Source of the DNA: Paenibacillus ginsengarvi
GTDB taxonomy: Bacteria > Bacillota > Bacilli > Paenibacillales > NBRC-103111
DNA: 64,000 nt
NCBI RefSeq assembly: GCF_003626695.1
Contig: NZ_RBAH01000025.1
Location: 1 to 64,000, forward strand
Direction of reading: 5' to 3'
Every line of letters starts with the position of its first letter. The stretch's first letter is position 1. Of the stretch, positions 34,320-43,312 are shown piece by piece. The notes beneath the pieces were generated by a model that saw only the letters and a program-made list of their open reading frames with translations, made no database searches and had not been told where the DNA came from. Position numbers and translations under genes: made by a program.

Positions 34320-34413
34320 TCCCGGTTTGACCTCCTGGCACCTAAGTTTGTTGTGGAACCCCATAGGAGGTTCGGTCTTACGTTTAATCCTCTATCCTGA
34401 TTATACGCCCGTT

Positions 34414-35262
34414 TCAGCCGTCTTGCATCGCTTCGTCGTCGTCCGGCGCCTGTCTGATGCTTTCCATCCAGTTTACGCCGTAATCGACGAGTGCCTTTTG
34501 CGGCATCAGAAGCACCTCGGCTCCGGCGATATGGCCGCGAATCACAAGCCCCGTATCCTGCGCGAACGACCGGCCTATTTCTTCGAAATCGTCTGAATCG
34601 TAGTCCAACTCCCGGAAGCTCGCCCATTCCCGCACGCCGTTCCGATGTATCGGCGCCTTCACTGTAAGATCCTTTTTGCCCGGATATTCGGCGCGTATTT
34701 CCGCCAAATGCAGCGAGGTGTTGTTGCCATGCCCGACTCCAAGCAGCAGCACCCAGCCGTCGGCATCGTATAGGCGGGCGAGCGGCGATCGTTCCCCGAG
34801 CCCGTAATCAAGCGAATGTTCGCCGGTGATCCCTGCCGCGCCTTTCCCCCAGGCGGCAAAGGAAACTTGCGGGTGGGAGCTGCGAATAACGCCACGCTGC
34901 TTGCGGAAGCATTCCGGAATGGCGCCCATCAGACGGGTCGGGGACAAATCGGGATCGTACGCCGGCATCGTTCGCCGAATCGGCTCCCACCACGACTGCG
35001 GTACCGGCGGCATGCTCCAGCCGCCCGGATCGGACAAGCCGCCGGTATGCGTCGGCATGACGAGCGTACCTTCCTCGCCCAGCGCCTGCTCCAGCGCCAA
35101 AATAACGTCGACCGGCCCGCCGGGCATCCAGCCGCCGAGCGCCTTCATCGACGAATGGACGATCAGCGTCATCCCCGCCTTGATCCCGAGCCGGGTCATA
35201 TCGTCGTAAAGCGTTTCTACCGTAATCAGCCTTCCTTGCATTTCCGGATATTTCCTAGTCAT
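34414..35262 (-). CDS. AAC(3)-family aminoglycoside N-acetyltransferase-like protein
   Basis: A 282-residue member of the Antibiotic_NAT family. It has the family blocks LIVHSSMKALGGW, GTLVMPTHTG, SSHPQVSFAAWG and LLLGVGHGNNTSLHLAE. These match AAC(3) enzymes and their environmental homologues such as B. subtilis YokD. Whether it modifies aminoglycosides or a natural substrate cannot be told from sequence. It is 94 nt upstream of the acyl-CoA dehydrogenase-like gene on the same strand. Confidence 0.88.
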   Translation of the reverse strand: MTRKYPEMQGRLITVETLYDDMTRLGIKAGMTLIVHSSMKALGGWMPGGPVDVILALEQALGEEGTLVMPTHTGGLSDPGGWSMPPVPQSWWEPIRRTMPAYDPDLSPTRLMGAIPECFRKQRGVIRSSHPQVSFAAWGKGAAGITGEHSLDYGLGERSPLARLYDADGWVLLLGVGHGNNTSLHLAEIRAEYPGKKDLTVKAPIHRNGVREWASFRELDYDSDDFEEIGRSFAQDTGLVIRGHIAGAEVLLMPQKALVDYGVNWMESIRQAPDDDEAMQDG

Positions 35263-35361
35263 CTTCTCCGCCCCATCATCTTTTTTACTCCATTATGCCG
35301 GAAGCGTCGTCTGTTCCGTTAATGATTTTTTCGTTGTAACGGCCCGCACCCCCATGCAAGC

Positions 35362-35388
35362 AAAAAAACGGATGCTCTTAAGCATCCG
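35362..35388 (-). terminator. Terminator of the formylglycine-generating enzyme gene
   Basis: CGGATGCT / AGCATCCG stem with TTTTTTTG following on the minus strand. The upstream arm contains the stop codon of the gene. Confidence 0.88.
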
Positions 35389-36430
35389 CCACACAGCGAA
35401 ATCCGATGTTGCCCGCCGAGCTGTCCGGCGTATTCGAGTTGCGAGCCGCGACGCGGTACCGGTTGCAGTACGACTTGTGACACAAATACGAGCCGCCGCG
35501 CATGCTGCGCCGTTCCCCGGAAGACGGCCCCTTCGGGTTGTCCGTCGTATCCTCCGCATAAGCCGTACGGCTGAACCAGTCATTCACCCATTCCCAGACG
35601 TTCCCCGCTACGTTGTACAAGCCGTAACCGTTCGGCTCGAACGCGTTCACGGGCGCCGTCCCGACATAACCGTCCCGCTTCGTATTTTTTTCCGGAAACG
35701 TGCCCTGCCAAATGTTGCACATATGCTTGCCGTCCGGGGTCAGCTCGTCGCCCCACGGGTACATGTTCTGCTCCAGGCCGCCGCGCGCGGCGTACTCCCA
35801 TTCCGCTTCGGTCGGCAGCCGTTTGCCCGCCCACTTGCAGTAGGCTGCGGCATCGTTCCACGTAACGTGGACGACAGGATGGTCCATCCGCTCTTCGATA
35901 TCCGAGCCCGGACCCTCGGGCTGAAACCAGAACGCACCCTTCACGCCGAACCACCACGGCGTCCCCTGCACCCGGCCCATCAAATGCGGCGTCTGCTTGG
36001 CGGTCAAAAACATCTCGAACACATACGACCAGCCGAACTTTTCCGCTTCGGTCTTGTAGTGCTTCGCATTTACGAATTCGGCGAACTGCCGGTTCGTCAC
36101 CGTACAGCTGTCCACATAAAACGGGTTCAGCTTCACCTCGCGCACCGGACCTTCCCCGTCGGCGGGAAAGCCGTCCTTCGCGCTGCCGTTGCCCATGAGA
36201 AATGTACCCCCAGGCAAATAAATCATGCCTTCCCTGCGGGCGTCCTGCGCCGTCGTATCCGTGTTGCCTGCAGCCTGAGCGGCTTCCGCTGCCTGATTGG
36301 AAACGGCGTTGTCCGCTTCCGTCCCGCTCTTCTTTTCACCAAACGATTGCAGCTGTATGTTCGTCCGGCCCGCCGAGCAGCAGGAGCCGATTTGCTCGTC
36401 TGTCAATGAAATCCCCTCTTTGGCTAACAT
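35378..36430 (-). CDS. Formylglycine-generating enzyme (SUMF1/FGE type)
   Basis: A 350-residue protein of the FGE-sulfatase family. The active-site block GGSYLCHKSYCNRYRVAAR carries both catalytic cysteines (317 and 322), as in authentic FGE that oxidises a sulfatase Cys to formylglycine with copper. Upstream blocks are LPGGTFLMG, WWFGVKGAFW, HPVVHVTWNDA and LPTEAEWEYAARGG. The final GNIGFRC is also kept. No sulfatase lies in the window. Residues 17-18 form an SCCSAGR motif reminiscent of the Cys-containing target site; this may be coincidence. A Ser/Ala/Gly linker (about 30-65) follows. Confidence 0.9.
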   Translation of the reverse strand: MLAKEGISLTDEQIGSCCSAGRTNIQLQSFGEKKSGTEADNAVSNQAAEAAQAAGNTDTTAQDARREGMIYLPGGTFLMGNGSAKDGFPADGEGPVREVKLNPFYVDSCTVTNRQFAEFVNAKHYKTEAEKFGWSYVFEMFLTAKQTPHLMGRVQGTPWWFGVKGAFWFQPEGPGSDIEERMDHPVVHVTWNDAAAYCKWAGKRLPTEAEWEYAARGGLEQNMYPWGDELTPDGKHMCNIWQGTFPEKNTKRDGYVGTAPVNAFEPNGYGLYNVAGNVWEWVNDWFSRTAYAEDTTDNPKGPSSGERRSMRGGSYLCHKSYCNRYRVAARNSNTPDSSAGNIGFRCVADA

Positions 36431-36833
36431 ACTTTCGCTCTTGGGTCCATTCTAACGAAAAACGCCGGGGAGGGCAACCGAAGCGGGATCTCGCCGGGCC
36501 ACCGCTTGCGAAAAGGAAGGCGGCGGAAAAGACACTCCGGAGGATCCATGCTCTTCCACTCGCTCTTACAAGCAGACTCCTTGATGGAACCAATCAAGGT
36601 TGGAATCCGCTTGTAAAGGCGACCGCTTCGCTGTTCCAGATGCATGGACCCTTCTCCGCTTCTTATTACCACCGCCGGGAAGCAGCAAGGCAATTGCCCC
36701 GGGATCTCGACGTTAAAGATCACCCGAAGAAAGCCGCCTTGTCCGCGGACGGCTGACGGCTTGTTCGCATGTATTTGTCCCCCCTCGAATATACATGAAT
36801 ACGTAATCCAATCCACTTATGAAGAGGCGGCTC
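36431..36833. other. Non-coding leader region before spoVB with a long hairpin
   Basis: No gene is supported. TTACAAGC (36566-36573) pairs with GCTTGTAA (36609-36616) and CCTTGAT (36579-36585) with ATCAAGG (36593-36599), enclosing a GGAACCA loop. No T-run follows, so it is not a simple terminator. The sense strand and role are unknown. The rest is ordinary divergent promoter sequence. Confidence 0.45.
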
Positions 36834-38402
36834 ATGCAAAAACAATCTTTTGTGCGGGGGACGTTCATTTTGACGGCGGCGTCCTTGACTACCCGGATAC
36901 TCGGCTTCGTGAGCGGCATTTTTCTGGCGCGCACGCTCGGCGCGGAAGGGATCGGCCTGCTGATGATGGCTCATCCGCTCGTTCCGCTCGTCATTACGCT
37001 GACCGAGCTCGGCTTGCCGGTCGCCATCTCGAAGATGGTGGCCGAAGCCGATGTGAAGGGCGACAAGCTGAAGGAGAAACGGATTCTCGCCGTATCGCTC
37101 GCCATTACCGGCACGCTGAGCGTCATTCTAACGCTTGCGGCGCTGCTCGGCTCCAAGTACATAGCGGCCCTGTTCCTGACCGATCAGCGCGCCTATTACG
37201 CGATGCTGGCGATCACGCCGATCGCCCCGATCGTGGCGATCTCGGCCGTGCTCAAAGGATATTTTCGCGGCAAGCAGCATATGATGTCGATCGCCCTGTC
37301 CGATATTTTCGAGCATATCGCCCACATCGCCTGCATGCTCGCTCTCGTGCAGTTGCTGCTCCCTTACGGGATCGAATATGCGGCAGCAGGCGCCATGGTA
37401 GGCTCGGTCGTCGGCGAAGGCGTCGGGCTGCTGTATTTGTTCTCGAAGTACAAGTGGAACGCGCGCGGAGACGCTAACCGGCAAAAAGCGTCCGAGCATC
37501 TGCGGCACGGGAAGCGCACGTTCGCGGAGCTGATGCGGATGGGGCTGCCGACGACCGGACTCGGCTTCGTCCACTCCATATACAGCGCGTTTCAGCCGAT
37601 GCTTATTACAAAAAGCCTCGCGCTTTTCGGACTCGGCACCGCGATGGCGACGAAGCAGTATGGGATGCTCGTCGGTTATGCGTTCCCGCTGCTCGTCTTT
37701 CCGAGCTTTATTACGCATTCGCTATCGACGGCCCTGATCCCGGCGGTCAGCGAAGCGATGGCGAACCGGAACGGAATGGACGTGCACCGGCGGATGGATC
37801 AGGCGATGCGGATCGCGATGCTCGTCGGCGCACCCGCCACCGTCATTTTATACATATGGGCAACGCCGCTGACGACGCTGCTGTACAAATCGCCGGAAGC
37901 CGGGCCGCTGCTCAAGCTGCTCGCGCCGATCTTTTTCCTTCATTACTTCGAGGCCCCGCTGCATGCGGTGCTGCTCGGACTCGGCAAAGCCGGCACTACG
38001 ATGTGGAACTACATCGCCATGACGATCATGAAGGCGGCGGCCATCTATTTTCTCGGCAGCCAGTTCGGCATTACCGGCATCGTGCTCGGCATGAACTTCG
38101 GCATCTGCTTCATCACGATGCTGAACTTCTTCTCGATCTCCGGCTTTATCGGATTTTATCTGGACTTGCGGCGAATCGTGAAAACGGCTATATGTATGGC
38201 GGTCATGGCCTTTGCCGGACAGTACGGCTTCTCCTATGCGAAACATATCGGCATGACCGAGCTGTGGGGCATGCTTGCCTCGATCGGATTCGCGCTCGCA
38301 GTATTTATGATCGCGCTCCTGCTGACAAATTCGATTAATGCCCGGAGCGTCTTTCGCTTTGGCGGCTTTGGAAGCGGCGGTCCCGCTTCGCTGCGCAAAT
38401 AG
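36834..38402 (+). CDS. spoVB: Stage V sporulation protein B-like flippase
   Basis: A 522-residue MATE/MurJ-superfamily membrane protein with about 14 TM helices. The N-terminus SFVRGTFILTAASLTTRILGFVSGIFLAR and the central KQYGMLVGYAFPLLVFPSFITHSLSTALIP are typical of SpoVB. SpoVB is needed for spore cortex peptidoglycan, presumably moving lipid II, and paralogues exist in Firmicutes. I start at ATG 36834, with AAGAGG upstream; an ATG 15 nt earlier has no ribosome site. The gene is followed by a strong terminator. Confidence 0.88.
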   Translation: MQKQSFVRGTFILTAASLTTRILGFVSGIFLARTLGAEGIGLLMMAHPLVPLVITLTELGLPVAISKMVAEADVKGDKLKEKRILAVSLAITGTLSVILTLAALLGSKYIAALFLTDQRAYYAMLAITPIAPIVAISAVLKGYFRGKQHMMSIALSDIFEHIAHIACMLALVQLLLPYGIEYAAAGAMVGSVVGEGVGLLYLFSKYKWNARGDANRQKASEHLRHGKRTFAELMRMGLPTTGLGFVHSIYSAFQPMLITKSLALFGLGTAMATKQYGMLVGYAFPLLVFPSFITHSLSTALIPAVSEAMANRNGMDVHRRMDQAMRIAMLVGAPATVILYIWATPLTTLLYKSPEAGPLLKLLAPIFFLHYFEAPLHAVLLGLGKAGTTMWNYIAMTIMKAAAIYFLGSQFGITGIVLGMNFGICFITMLNFFSISGFIGFYLDLRRIVKTAICMAVMAFAGQYGFSYAKHIGMTELWGMLASIGFALAVFMIALLLTNSINARSVFRFGGFGSGGPASLRK

Positions 38403-38410
38403 CCGTCTTA

Positions 38411-38443
38411 AAAAAACAAGAGCTCTCGCGGGCTCTTGTTTTG
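38411..38443. terminator. Bidirectional terminator between spoVB and the aminotransferase gene
   Basis: AAAACAAGAGC pairs with GCTCTTGTTTT with a short loop. A/T runs on both sides let it act on both strands. Confidence 0.88.
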
Positions 38444-38453
38444 TTTACGGCCG

Positions 38454-39701
38454 TCAATCGGCCCGCAGACGATCCATCGCCCCACTGAGCAGCGCGAGCA
38501 TGTCATCCGCTTGACTGCGCGACACGATCAGCGGCGGCATCAGCCGTATGGTGGAGGGTGAAGGGCTGTTGATCAGCAGGCCCGCCTCCATACAGGCGGC
38601 GACTAGCTCCGGTCCTCTCGGAGCCGGCAGGTCGAACGCGAGCAGCAGCCCTTTGCCGCGAATCCGGCTCAGTCCGTACGCGTTCGCCAGCGACTCGAGA
38701 CCGCGGGTTATGTAATCACCCATCTCCTTCGCATGCTCGTGCAGCTTCCGCTCCACAATCTCGCGGACGACGGCATTGCCTACGGCCATAGCCAGCGGTT
38801 GACCGATGTACGTTCCTCCCTGTTCGCCCGGCTCGAATAAGTTGAACCGGCTCGTCGTCAGCATGGCCGACAGCGGGAAGCCGCCGCCGATCCCTTTGCC
38901 AAGCGTCATCACATCCGGCCGGATGCCGTCGTGCTCGAAAGCGAACATCGTTCCGGTGCGGCCAAGCCCGGTCTGGACTTCATCGAAAATAAGCATCAAT
39001 CCGCGCTCGTCGCACAGCTTGCGGACGGTATGCAAATAACCGGCGTCCGCCGCATGCACCCCGCCCTCGCCTTGAACCGGCTCCAGCATGATCGCGCACG
39101 TTCGCTCGTCCACGGCCGCCAGCAAGCTTTCCGCGTCATTCAGCGGAACGTGCTTGAAGCCCGGCACCTTCGGGGCAAACAGCGCTTCCCAGCTCGATTT
39201 TCCCGTTGCCGACATCGTCGCGAGCGTTCGCCCGTGGAAGCTGTTTACCGTAGTGACGATCTCGTACGCTCCTCCGAGATTCAGCGCTCCGTGCTTTCTC
39301 GCCAGCTTGATGGCGCCTTCGTTCGCCTCCGCTCCGGTGCTGGCGAAAAACGCCTTGTCGAACCCCGACAGCTGCGTCAGCCGCTTCGCCAGCTCGATCA
39401 TCGGCTTGTTGTAGAAGGAGGGGCTGGCGTTCACCAGTGTCGCCGCCTGCCGGTCCAGCGCTTCGCGGATGACGGCCGGAGAATGCCCGAGACAGGTCAC
39501 CGCCCAGCCGCCGATAAAGTCCAAATAACGCTTCCCTTCCGTGTCCCACAAGTACATGCCTTCGCCGCGCTCCATCACAACGTCCGGCCGGACTGCGGTA
39601 AAAAGCAGCGCCTGCTTCGCTTCGGCAAGCCATTGCGCGGTGCCGCCGTGCGGCTCCGCTGCACAGCCAATAGATGCCGCGGTTGAAAGATCGTTTGACA
39701 T
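38454..39701 (-). CDS. Class III aminotransferase, acetylornithine aminotransferase-like
   Basis: A 415-residue PLP enzyme. The blocks DFIGGWAVTCLGHSPAV, STGAEANEGAIKLARKHG, FHGRTLATMSATGK, LIFDEVQTGLGRTG and the PLP-lysine TLGKGIGGGFPL near residue 270 fit ArgD-type transaminases. The GTYIGQP block replaces the common GTFGGNP. No other arginine gene is adjacent, so it may serve arginine, lysine or another omega-amino acid. The AT-rich sequence upstream could hold an ArgR site, but I see no clear one. Confidence 0.85.
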   Translation of the reverse strand: MSNDLSTAASIGCAAEPHGGTAQWLAEAKQALLFTAVRPDVVMERGEGMYLWDTEGKRYLDFIGGWAVTCLGHSPAVIREALDRQAATLVNASPSFYNKPMIELAKRLTQLSGFDKAFFASTGAEANEGAIKLARKHGALNLGGAYEIVTTVNSFHGRTLATMSATGKSSWEALFAPKVPGFKHVPLNDAESLLAAVDERTCAIMLEPVQGEGGVHAADAGYLHTVRKLCDERGLMLIFDEVQTGLGRTGTMFAFEHDGIRPDVMTLGKGIGGGFPLSAMLTTSRFNLFEPGEQGGTYIGQPLAMAVGNAVVREIVERKLHEHAKEMGDYITRGLESLANAYGLSRIRGKGLLLAFDLPAPRGPELVAACMEAGLLINSPSPSTIRLMPPLIVSRSQADDMLALLSGAMDRLRAD

Positions 39702-40193
39702 CGTATCGTATCACCTCCGAATAATATTGGATAATTATACGTTATAACTAATTTTTATACAATACGTCATAAAAGAAAAAGCTTCGTTGCGAAGCTTTTC
39801 GTTAATACAGCTTAGGTTCTCGCAGTATTCCTCACTTGACCGTAAACTGAAAATCCATACTGCCTCGAAGGGCACGCTGCCGCTCCGCAGCTTGCAGAAA
39901 GGTTTTTCCGTACGACGGCGTTAGCGGCATCTCCCTTCCACGGTTTCGGAAAGCCCGTCACGCCGATCCGATAAGTCGCAGGAAAACGGAGGGACAGGCG
40001 CCGATTCAGATTAGCGGAATAAACTTCCGCTATCCTCTCGTTTCGAAACGTCCCGGAGGAAATAGCAGAACGAAATTCCGCTATTCAGGCCATTTTCAGC
40101 CAAAATCGTTCGAAATCGTCACAATAACGGAATTTTTTTCCGTTATACCCGGCATTTCGCCCCATCCCCCTCGTTTAGCGGAATAAACTTCCG
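39702..40193. other. Non-coding stretch with terminator and palindromic repeats
   Basis: No gene. It holds the terminator at 39777-39799 and a cluster of family A palindromes at 40013-40198. The segment from 39800 to 40010 shows nothing I can name. Confidence 0.5.
39777..39799. terminator. Hairpin terminator
   Basis: AAAAGCTTCG / CGAAGCTTTT with a three-base loop. Minus-strand TTTTTCTTTT follows, so it can end transcripts from the cobyrinate synthase side. Confidence 0.75.
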
Positions 40194-40198
40194 CTATC
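40013..40198. repeat. Cluster of short palindromic repeats (family A)
   Basis: TAGCGGAATAAACTTCCGCTA occurs twice, near 40013-40034 and 40174-40196, with ATAACGGAA..TTCCGTTAT near 40123-40145 and a half-unit near 40080. The last copy overlaps the stop codon of the cobyrinate synthase gene. The same core recurs near 670-700 and at 57277-57712. Confidence 0.75.
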
Positions 40199-41618
40199 GG
40201 TTCGCCGCCCGTTTCTCCTCGCGGTAAGACTCGCACGCCTGCACCCAGCGCGCCGCCATATCCGGGTTCGAGGCGAAATGGACGTGCGTATAACCGGCAA
40301 CCAAGCTGCGGGTCGCGAAGCCTTCGCGCTTCGTCCCTTGACGCCCCTTCGTCGTATAGGCGTGAGAAAGCTGCGGCATATCGTCTTCGGCTGCCGGCCG
40401 CTCGTATGCGGAATAGTGAAACTCATGGCCACGCGCCATTTGCCCGTCGCCGAGCAGGAAATTGCCCTCCGTGCCGCTTACTTCCCGGTATCCGAGAGCG
40501 GCCAGCTTCCTCTGCATCTTCACCGCGCCCGGAAGCAGACCAACCATCGGGTAAGAGCGTCCTTGGGTATCCGTAATCGCTTCCGTCAAATACATGAACC
40601 CGCCGCATTCCGCAAGCGTCGGCATACCGGCTTTTACGCTCCGGCGAATCGAAGCCTTCACCTGCTCCAGTACCGCCAGCCGCTCGGCAAACTCCTCGGG
40701 GAAACCGCCGCCGATGTACAACCCGTCCGCTTCCTCCGGCACTTCCTCTCCCGCCAGCGGCGAGAAGTAGACAAGCTCGGCGCCGAAAGCCTCCAGCAGC
40801 TCCAAATTTTCCGGGTAATAAAAGTGGAAGGCCGCATCTTTCGCCACGGCAATGCGTATGCCGCGCGGCTGTGACCGATGGGCGAACAGCTTCGGCTCGC
40901 AAGCGATAACCGGCCGTTCGGCTATATGCAACAGCTGCTCCAGATCGAAATACGCCGCCGCAAGCCGCCCCAGCTCCGCAAAAAAGCCGTTTAACTCGCC
41001 GCGCTCGATCGAAGGAACGAGGCCCAAGTGCCGTTCCGGGATATCGATTGCCTCTTCGCGCAGCAAATAACCTACGACCGGGATGCCACATTCGTGCTCG
41101 ATCGCTTCCTTGACGATCCGGTAATGCCCCTCGCTGCCCGCCTTATTGGCGATTACGCCCGCGATGCGGACGCCGGGCGACAGCGTCTGGAAGCCTTTGA
41201 CGACGGCAGCCGCGCTGCGCGCCATGCTCTGGACGTTCACGACGAGCAGAACCTCGGCATCGACGATCTGGCTGATCTGCGCCGCGCTGCCTTCGTCGGA
41301 CAGCGGGCTTTTGCCGTCGTACAGCCCCATCGCGCCTTCGATAATCGAAATATCCGCCCCGTCGCTGCCCTTGGCGAATATTTCTTTTACAGCCTCAGGA
41401 CCTAGCATCCATCCGTCCAAATTGCGCGACGGCCTGCCCGTGACGGCCGTATGATACGTCGGATCGATGTAGTCGGGGCCGCATTTGAAGCCCTGCACGA
41501 CATATCCTCTTTCCTTCAGCGCGGCCATGATGGCCAGGGTGACGGTCGTTTTGCCCGCACCGCTTCCCGTTCCGGCAATGACGATTCGCCGCGATGTTAC
41601 AGGCGACGGACGATTCAT
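40194..41618 (-). CDS. cbiA: Cobyrinate a,c-diamide synthase
   Basis: A 474-residue two-domain enzyme that amidates cobyrinate using glutamine and ATP. Residues 10-200 form the P-loop synthetase domain (GTGSGAGKTT, GFKCGPDYIDPTYH, EGAMGLYDG). Residues about 255-460 form the class I glutaminase domain with the nucleophile in LAECGGFMYL near 335 and a late His in GYTHVHF. It is the only corrin gene in the window. It starts 37 nt after the terminator of the upstream operon. Its stop codon falls in a family A palindrome. Confidence 0.92.
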   Translation of the reverse strand: MNRPSPVTSRRIVIAGTGSGAGKTTVTLAIMAALKERGYVVQGFKCGPDYIDPTYHTAVTGRPSRNLDGWMLGPEAVKEIFAKGSDGADISIIEGAMGLYDGKSPLSDEGSAAQISQIVDAEVLLVVNVQSMARSAAAVVKGFQTLSPGVRIAGVIANKAGSEGHYRIVKEAIEHECGIPVVGYLLREEAIDIPERHLGLVPSIERGELNGFFAELGRLAAAYFDLEQLLHIAERPVIACEPKLFAHRSQPRGIRIAVAKDAAFHFYYPENLELLEAFGAELVYFSPLAGEEVPEEADGLYIGGGFPEEFAERLAVLEQVKASIRRSVKAGMPTLAECGGFMYLTEAITDTQGRSYPMVGLLPGAVKMQRKLAALGYREVSGTEGNFLLGDGQMARGHEFHYSAYERPAAEDDMPQLSHAYTTKGRQGTKREGFATRSLVAGYTHVHFASNPDMAARWVQACESYREEKRAANR

Positions 41619-41654
41619 GCGTGATCCCTCCTGCGGAAAATATTCGTTTATTTG

Positions 41655-41693
41655 AAAAAAAAAGCATCCCCGACACGTTCATGTCAGGAATGC
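41655..41693 (-). terminator. Terminator of the nucleoside operon
   Basis: Minus strand: GCATTCCTGACA, a short loop, a near-perfect GTGTCGGGGATGC arm with G-U pairs, then nine T. It closes the operon after the malic enzyme gene. Confidence 0.85.
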
Positions 41694-41828
41694 CTCGCTT
41701 TTGCCAACCTATGACCGGGTCGCTATCGCTTCCGCCGCTCCGGCAAAACAATGCACAATTCATCCTAGCATCATTCCGGGCCGGAAAACAAGCTGCATAC
41801 GGATGTACGGCAACCCGCGCCTCTGCGC

Positions 41829-43232
41829 TTAGCGGAAGTCCGGCGGCGTCCGCCGGGCCGTTCCCGTCAAAATCGCCGCCTCAATAATCGCGTGCCGCAC
41901 TTTCGTCACGACCTGCTCGTTGAAGATGCTCGGAATGATGTACTGCTCGCTAAGCTCCGACTCGGATACGACCGAAGCGATGGCGCGGGCCGCAGCCAGC
42001 TTCATCGGCTCGTTGATGCGCGTCGCCCGGCAGTCGAGCGCTCCGCGGAAAATGCCGGGGAAGGCGAGCACGTTGTTGATCTGGTTCGGGTAATCGCTCC
42101 GGCCGGTGCCCAGCACGCGGACAAACGGCAGCGCCTCCTCCGGATCGACCTCCGGCCGCGGATTCGCCATCGCGAACACAATCCGCTCCGGCGCCATCGT
42201 CTGGAGATCCTCCGCGCCGAGCAGACCGCCCCGGGATACGCCGATGAAAACGTCCGCGCCGCGGAGCACGTCCTTCAGTCCTCCCGCCGTCGCCTCGACC
42301 TGCGGCTGCTCCGCCAGCCAGCTCCACATCGGGAGCCCGTACGTGCCGCCGCGTACGATCGCGCCATCCTTGTCCACGGGAACGAGGCGCCTGACGCCCG
42401 CCGCCAGCAGCATTTTACATACCGATACGCCTGCGGCTCCGATGCCGTTCACGACGACGCGCACTTCGTCGATCCTTTTGCCGACCACCTTGAGCGCATT
42501 AAGCAGGCCGGCCAGCAGAACGACTGCCGTTCCGTGCTGATCGTCGTGGAAGACGGGGATATCGAGCTCGTCGGCGAGGCGCGTTTCGATTTCGAAGCAT
42601 CGCGGCGAAGAGATGTCCTCCAGATTGATGCCGCCGAATACCGGACTGATCGCCTTGATCGTACGGATGATTTCCTCCGTATCCTTCGTATCGAGGCAGA
42701 TCGGGAACGCGTCCACGCCGGCCAACTGCTTGAACAGCATCGCCTTGCCCTCCATTACCGGCGCCGCCGCGTGCGGACCGATATCGCCGAGGCCGAGCAC
42801 GGCCGTTCCGTCGGAGATGACCGCCACCGTATTCCGCTTGATCGTCAGCGAGTACACTTTGTTCGGATTGTCGTGAATGGCCGTACACACCTTCGCTACG
42901 CCCGGCGTATAAACCCGGGACAAATCGTCCCGGTTGCGGATCGGCATATTCGGCTGTACGGCGATTTTGCCGCCGAGATGGACGAGAAACGTCCGGTCCG
43001 ATACATTGATCAGCTTGATGCCTTCCTGCCGCCGCAGCGCTTCCACGACCTCGGTTTCCGCGGATTCGGCGACATCCACCGTAATATCTCGCACGGACGT
43101 ATCCTGGCCGGGACGAATGACGTCGATCGACGTAATATCCCCTCCCGCCGTGCTGATCGCGGAAGCTACATCCGCGAACGTAGCCTGCGCGTGATCGAGC
43201 TCGAGCCTGATTATAATGCTGGTCTGTGCCAT
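41829..43232 (-). CDS. NAD(P)-dependent malic enzyme with N-terminal ACT domain
   Basis: A 467-residue malate dehydrogenase (oxaloacetate-decarboxylating). Residues about 4-75 are an ACT regulatory domain (IIIRLELDHAQATFADVASA), followed by the malic N-domain (VYTPGVAKVC, VISDGTAVLGLGDIG, GKAMLFKQLAG) and NAD-binding domain (VVVNGIGAAG). Metal ligands are in LEDISSPRCF and FHDDQHGTA. The start ATG 43232 has AAGGAGG upstream. It is last in the nucleoside operon. It makes pyruvate, and its ACT domain suggests feedback by a small ligand. Confidence 0.92.
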   Translation of the reverse strand: MAQTSIIIRLELDHAQATFADVASAISTAGGDITSIDVIRPGQDTSVRDITVDVAESAETEVVEALRRQEGIKLINVSDRTFLVHLGGKIAVQPNMPIRNRDDLSRVYTPGVAKVCTAIHDNPNKVYSLTIKRNTVAVISDGTAVLGLGDIGPHAAAPVMEGKAMLFKQLAGVDAFPICLDTKDTEEIIRTIKAISPVFGGINLEDISSPRCFEIETRLADELDIPVFHDDQHGTAVVLLAGLLNALKVVGKRIDEVRVVVNGIGAAGVSVCKMLLAAGVRRLVPVDKDGAIVRGGTYGLPMWSWLAEQPQVEATAGGLKDVLRGADVFIGVSRGGLLGAEDLQTMAPERIVFAMANPRPEVDPEEALPFVRVLGTGRSDYPNQINNVLAFPGIFRGALDCRATRINEPMKLAAARAIASVVSESELSEQYIIPSIFNEQVVTKVRHAIIEAAILTGTARRTPPDFR

Positions 43233-43312
43233 AATCGGCCTCCTTAGTAGTAATTGACAGTATGCACTTGCAAGAAAGCCTGAGTCCTGACGACAGACTG
43301 TACGAAATGAAC

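Noticed and set aside
36202..36756. Plus-strand frame in the region between the FGE gene and spoVB
   Set aside because: It begins inside the FGE gene in antisense and runs through the hairpin; no family match, no ribosome site.
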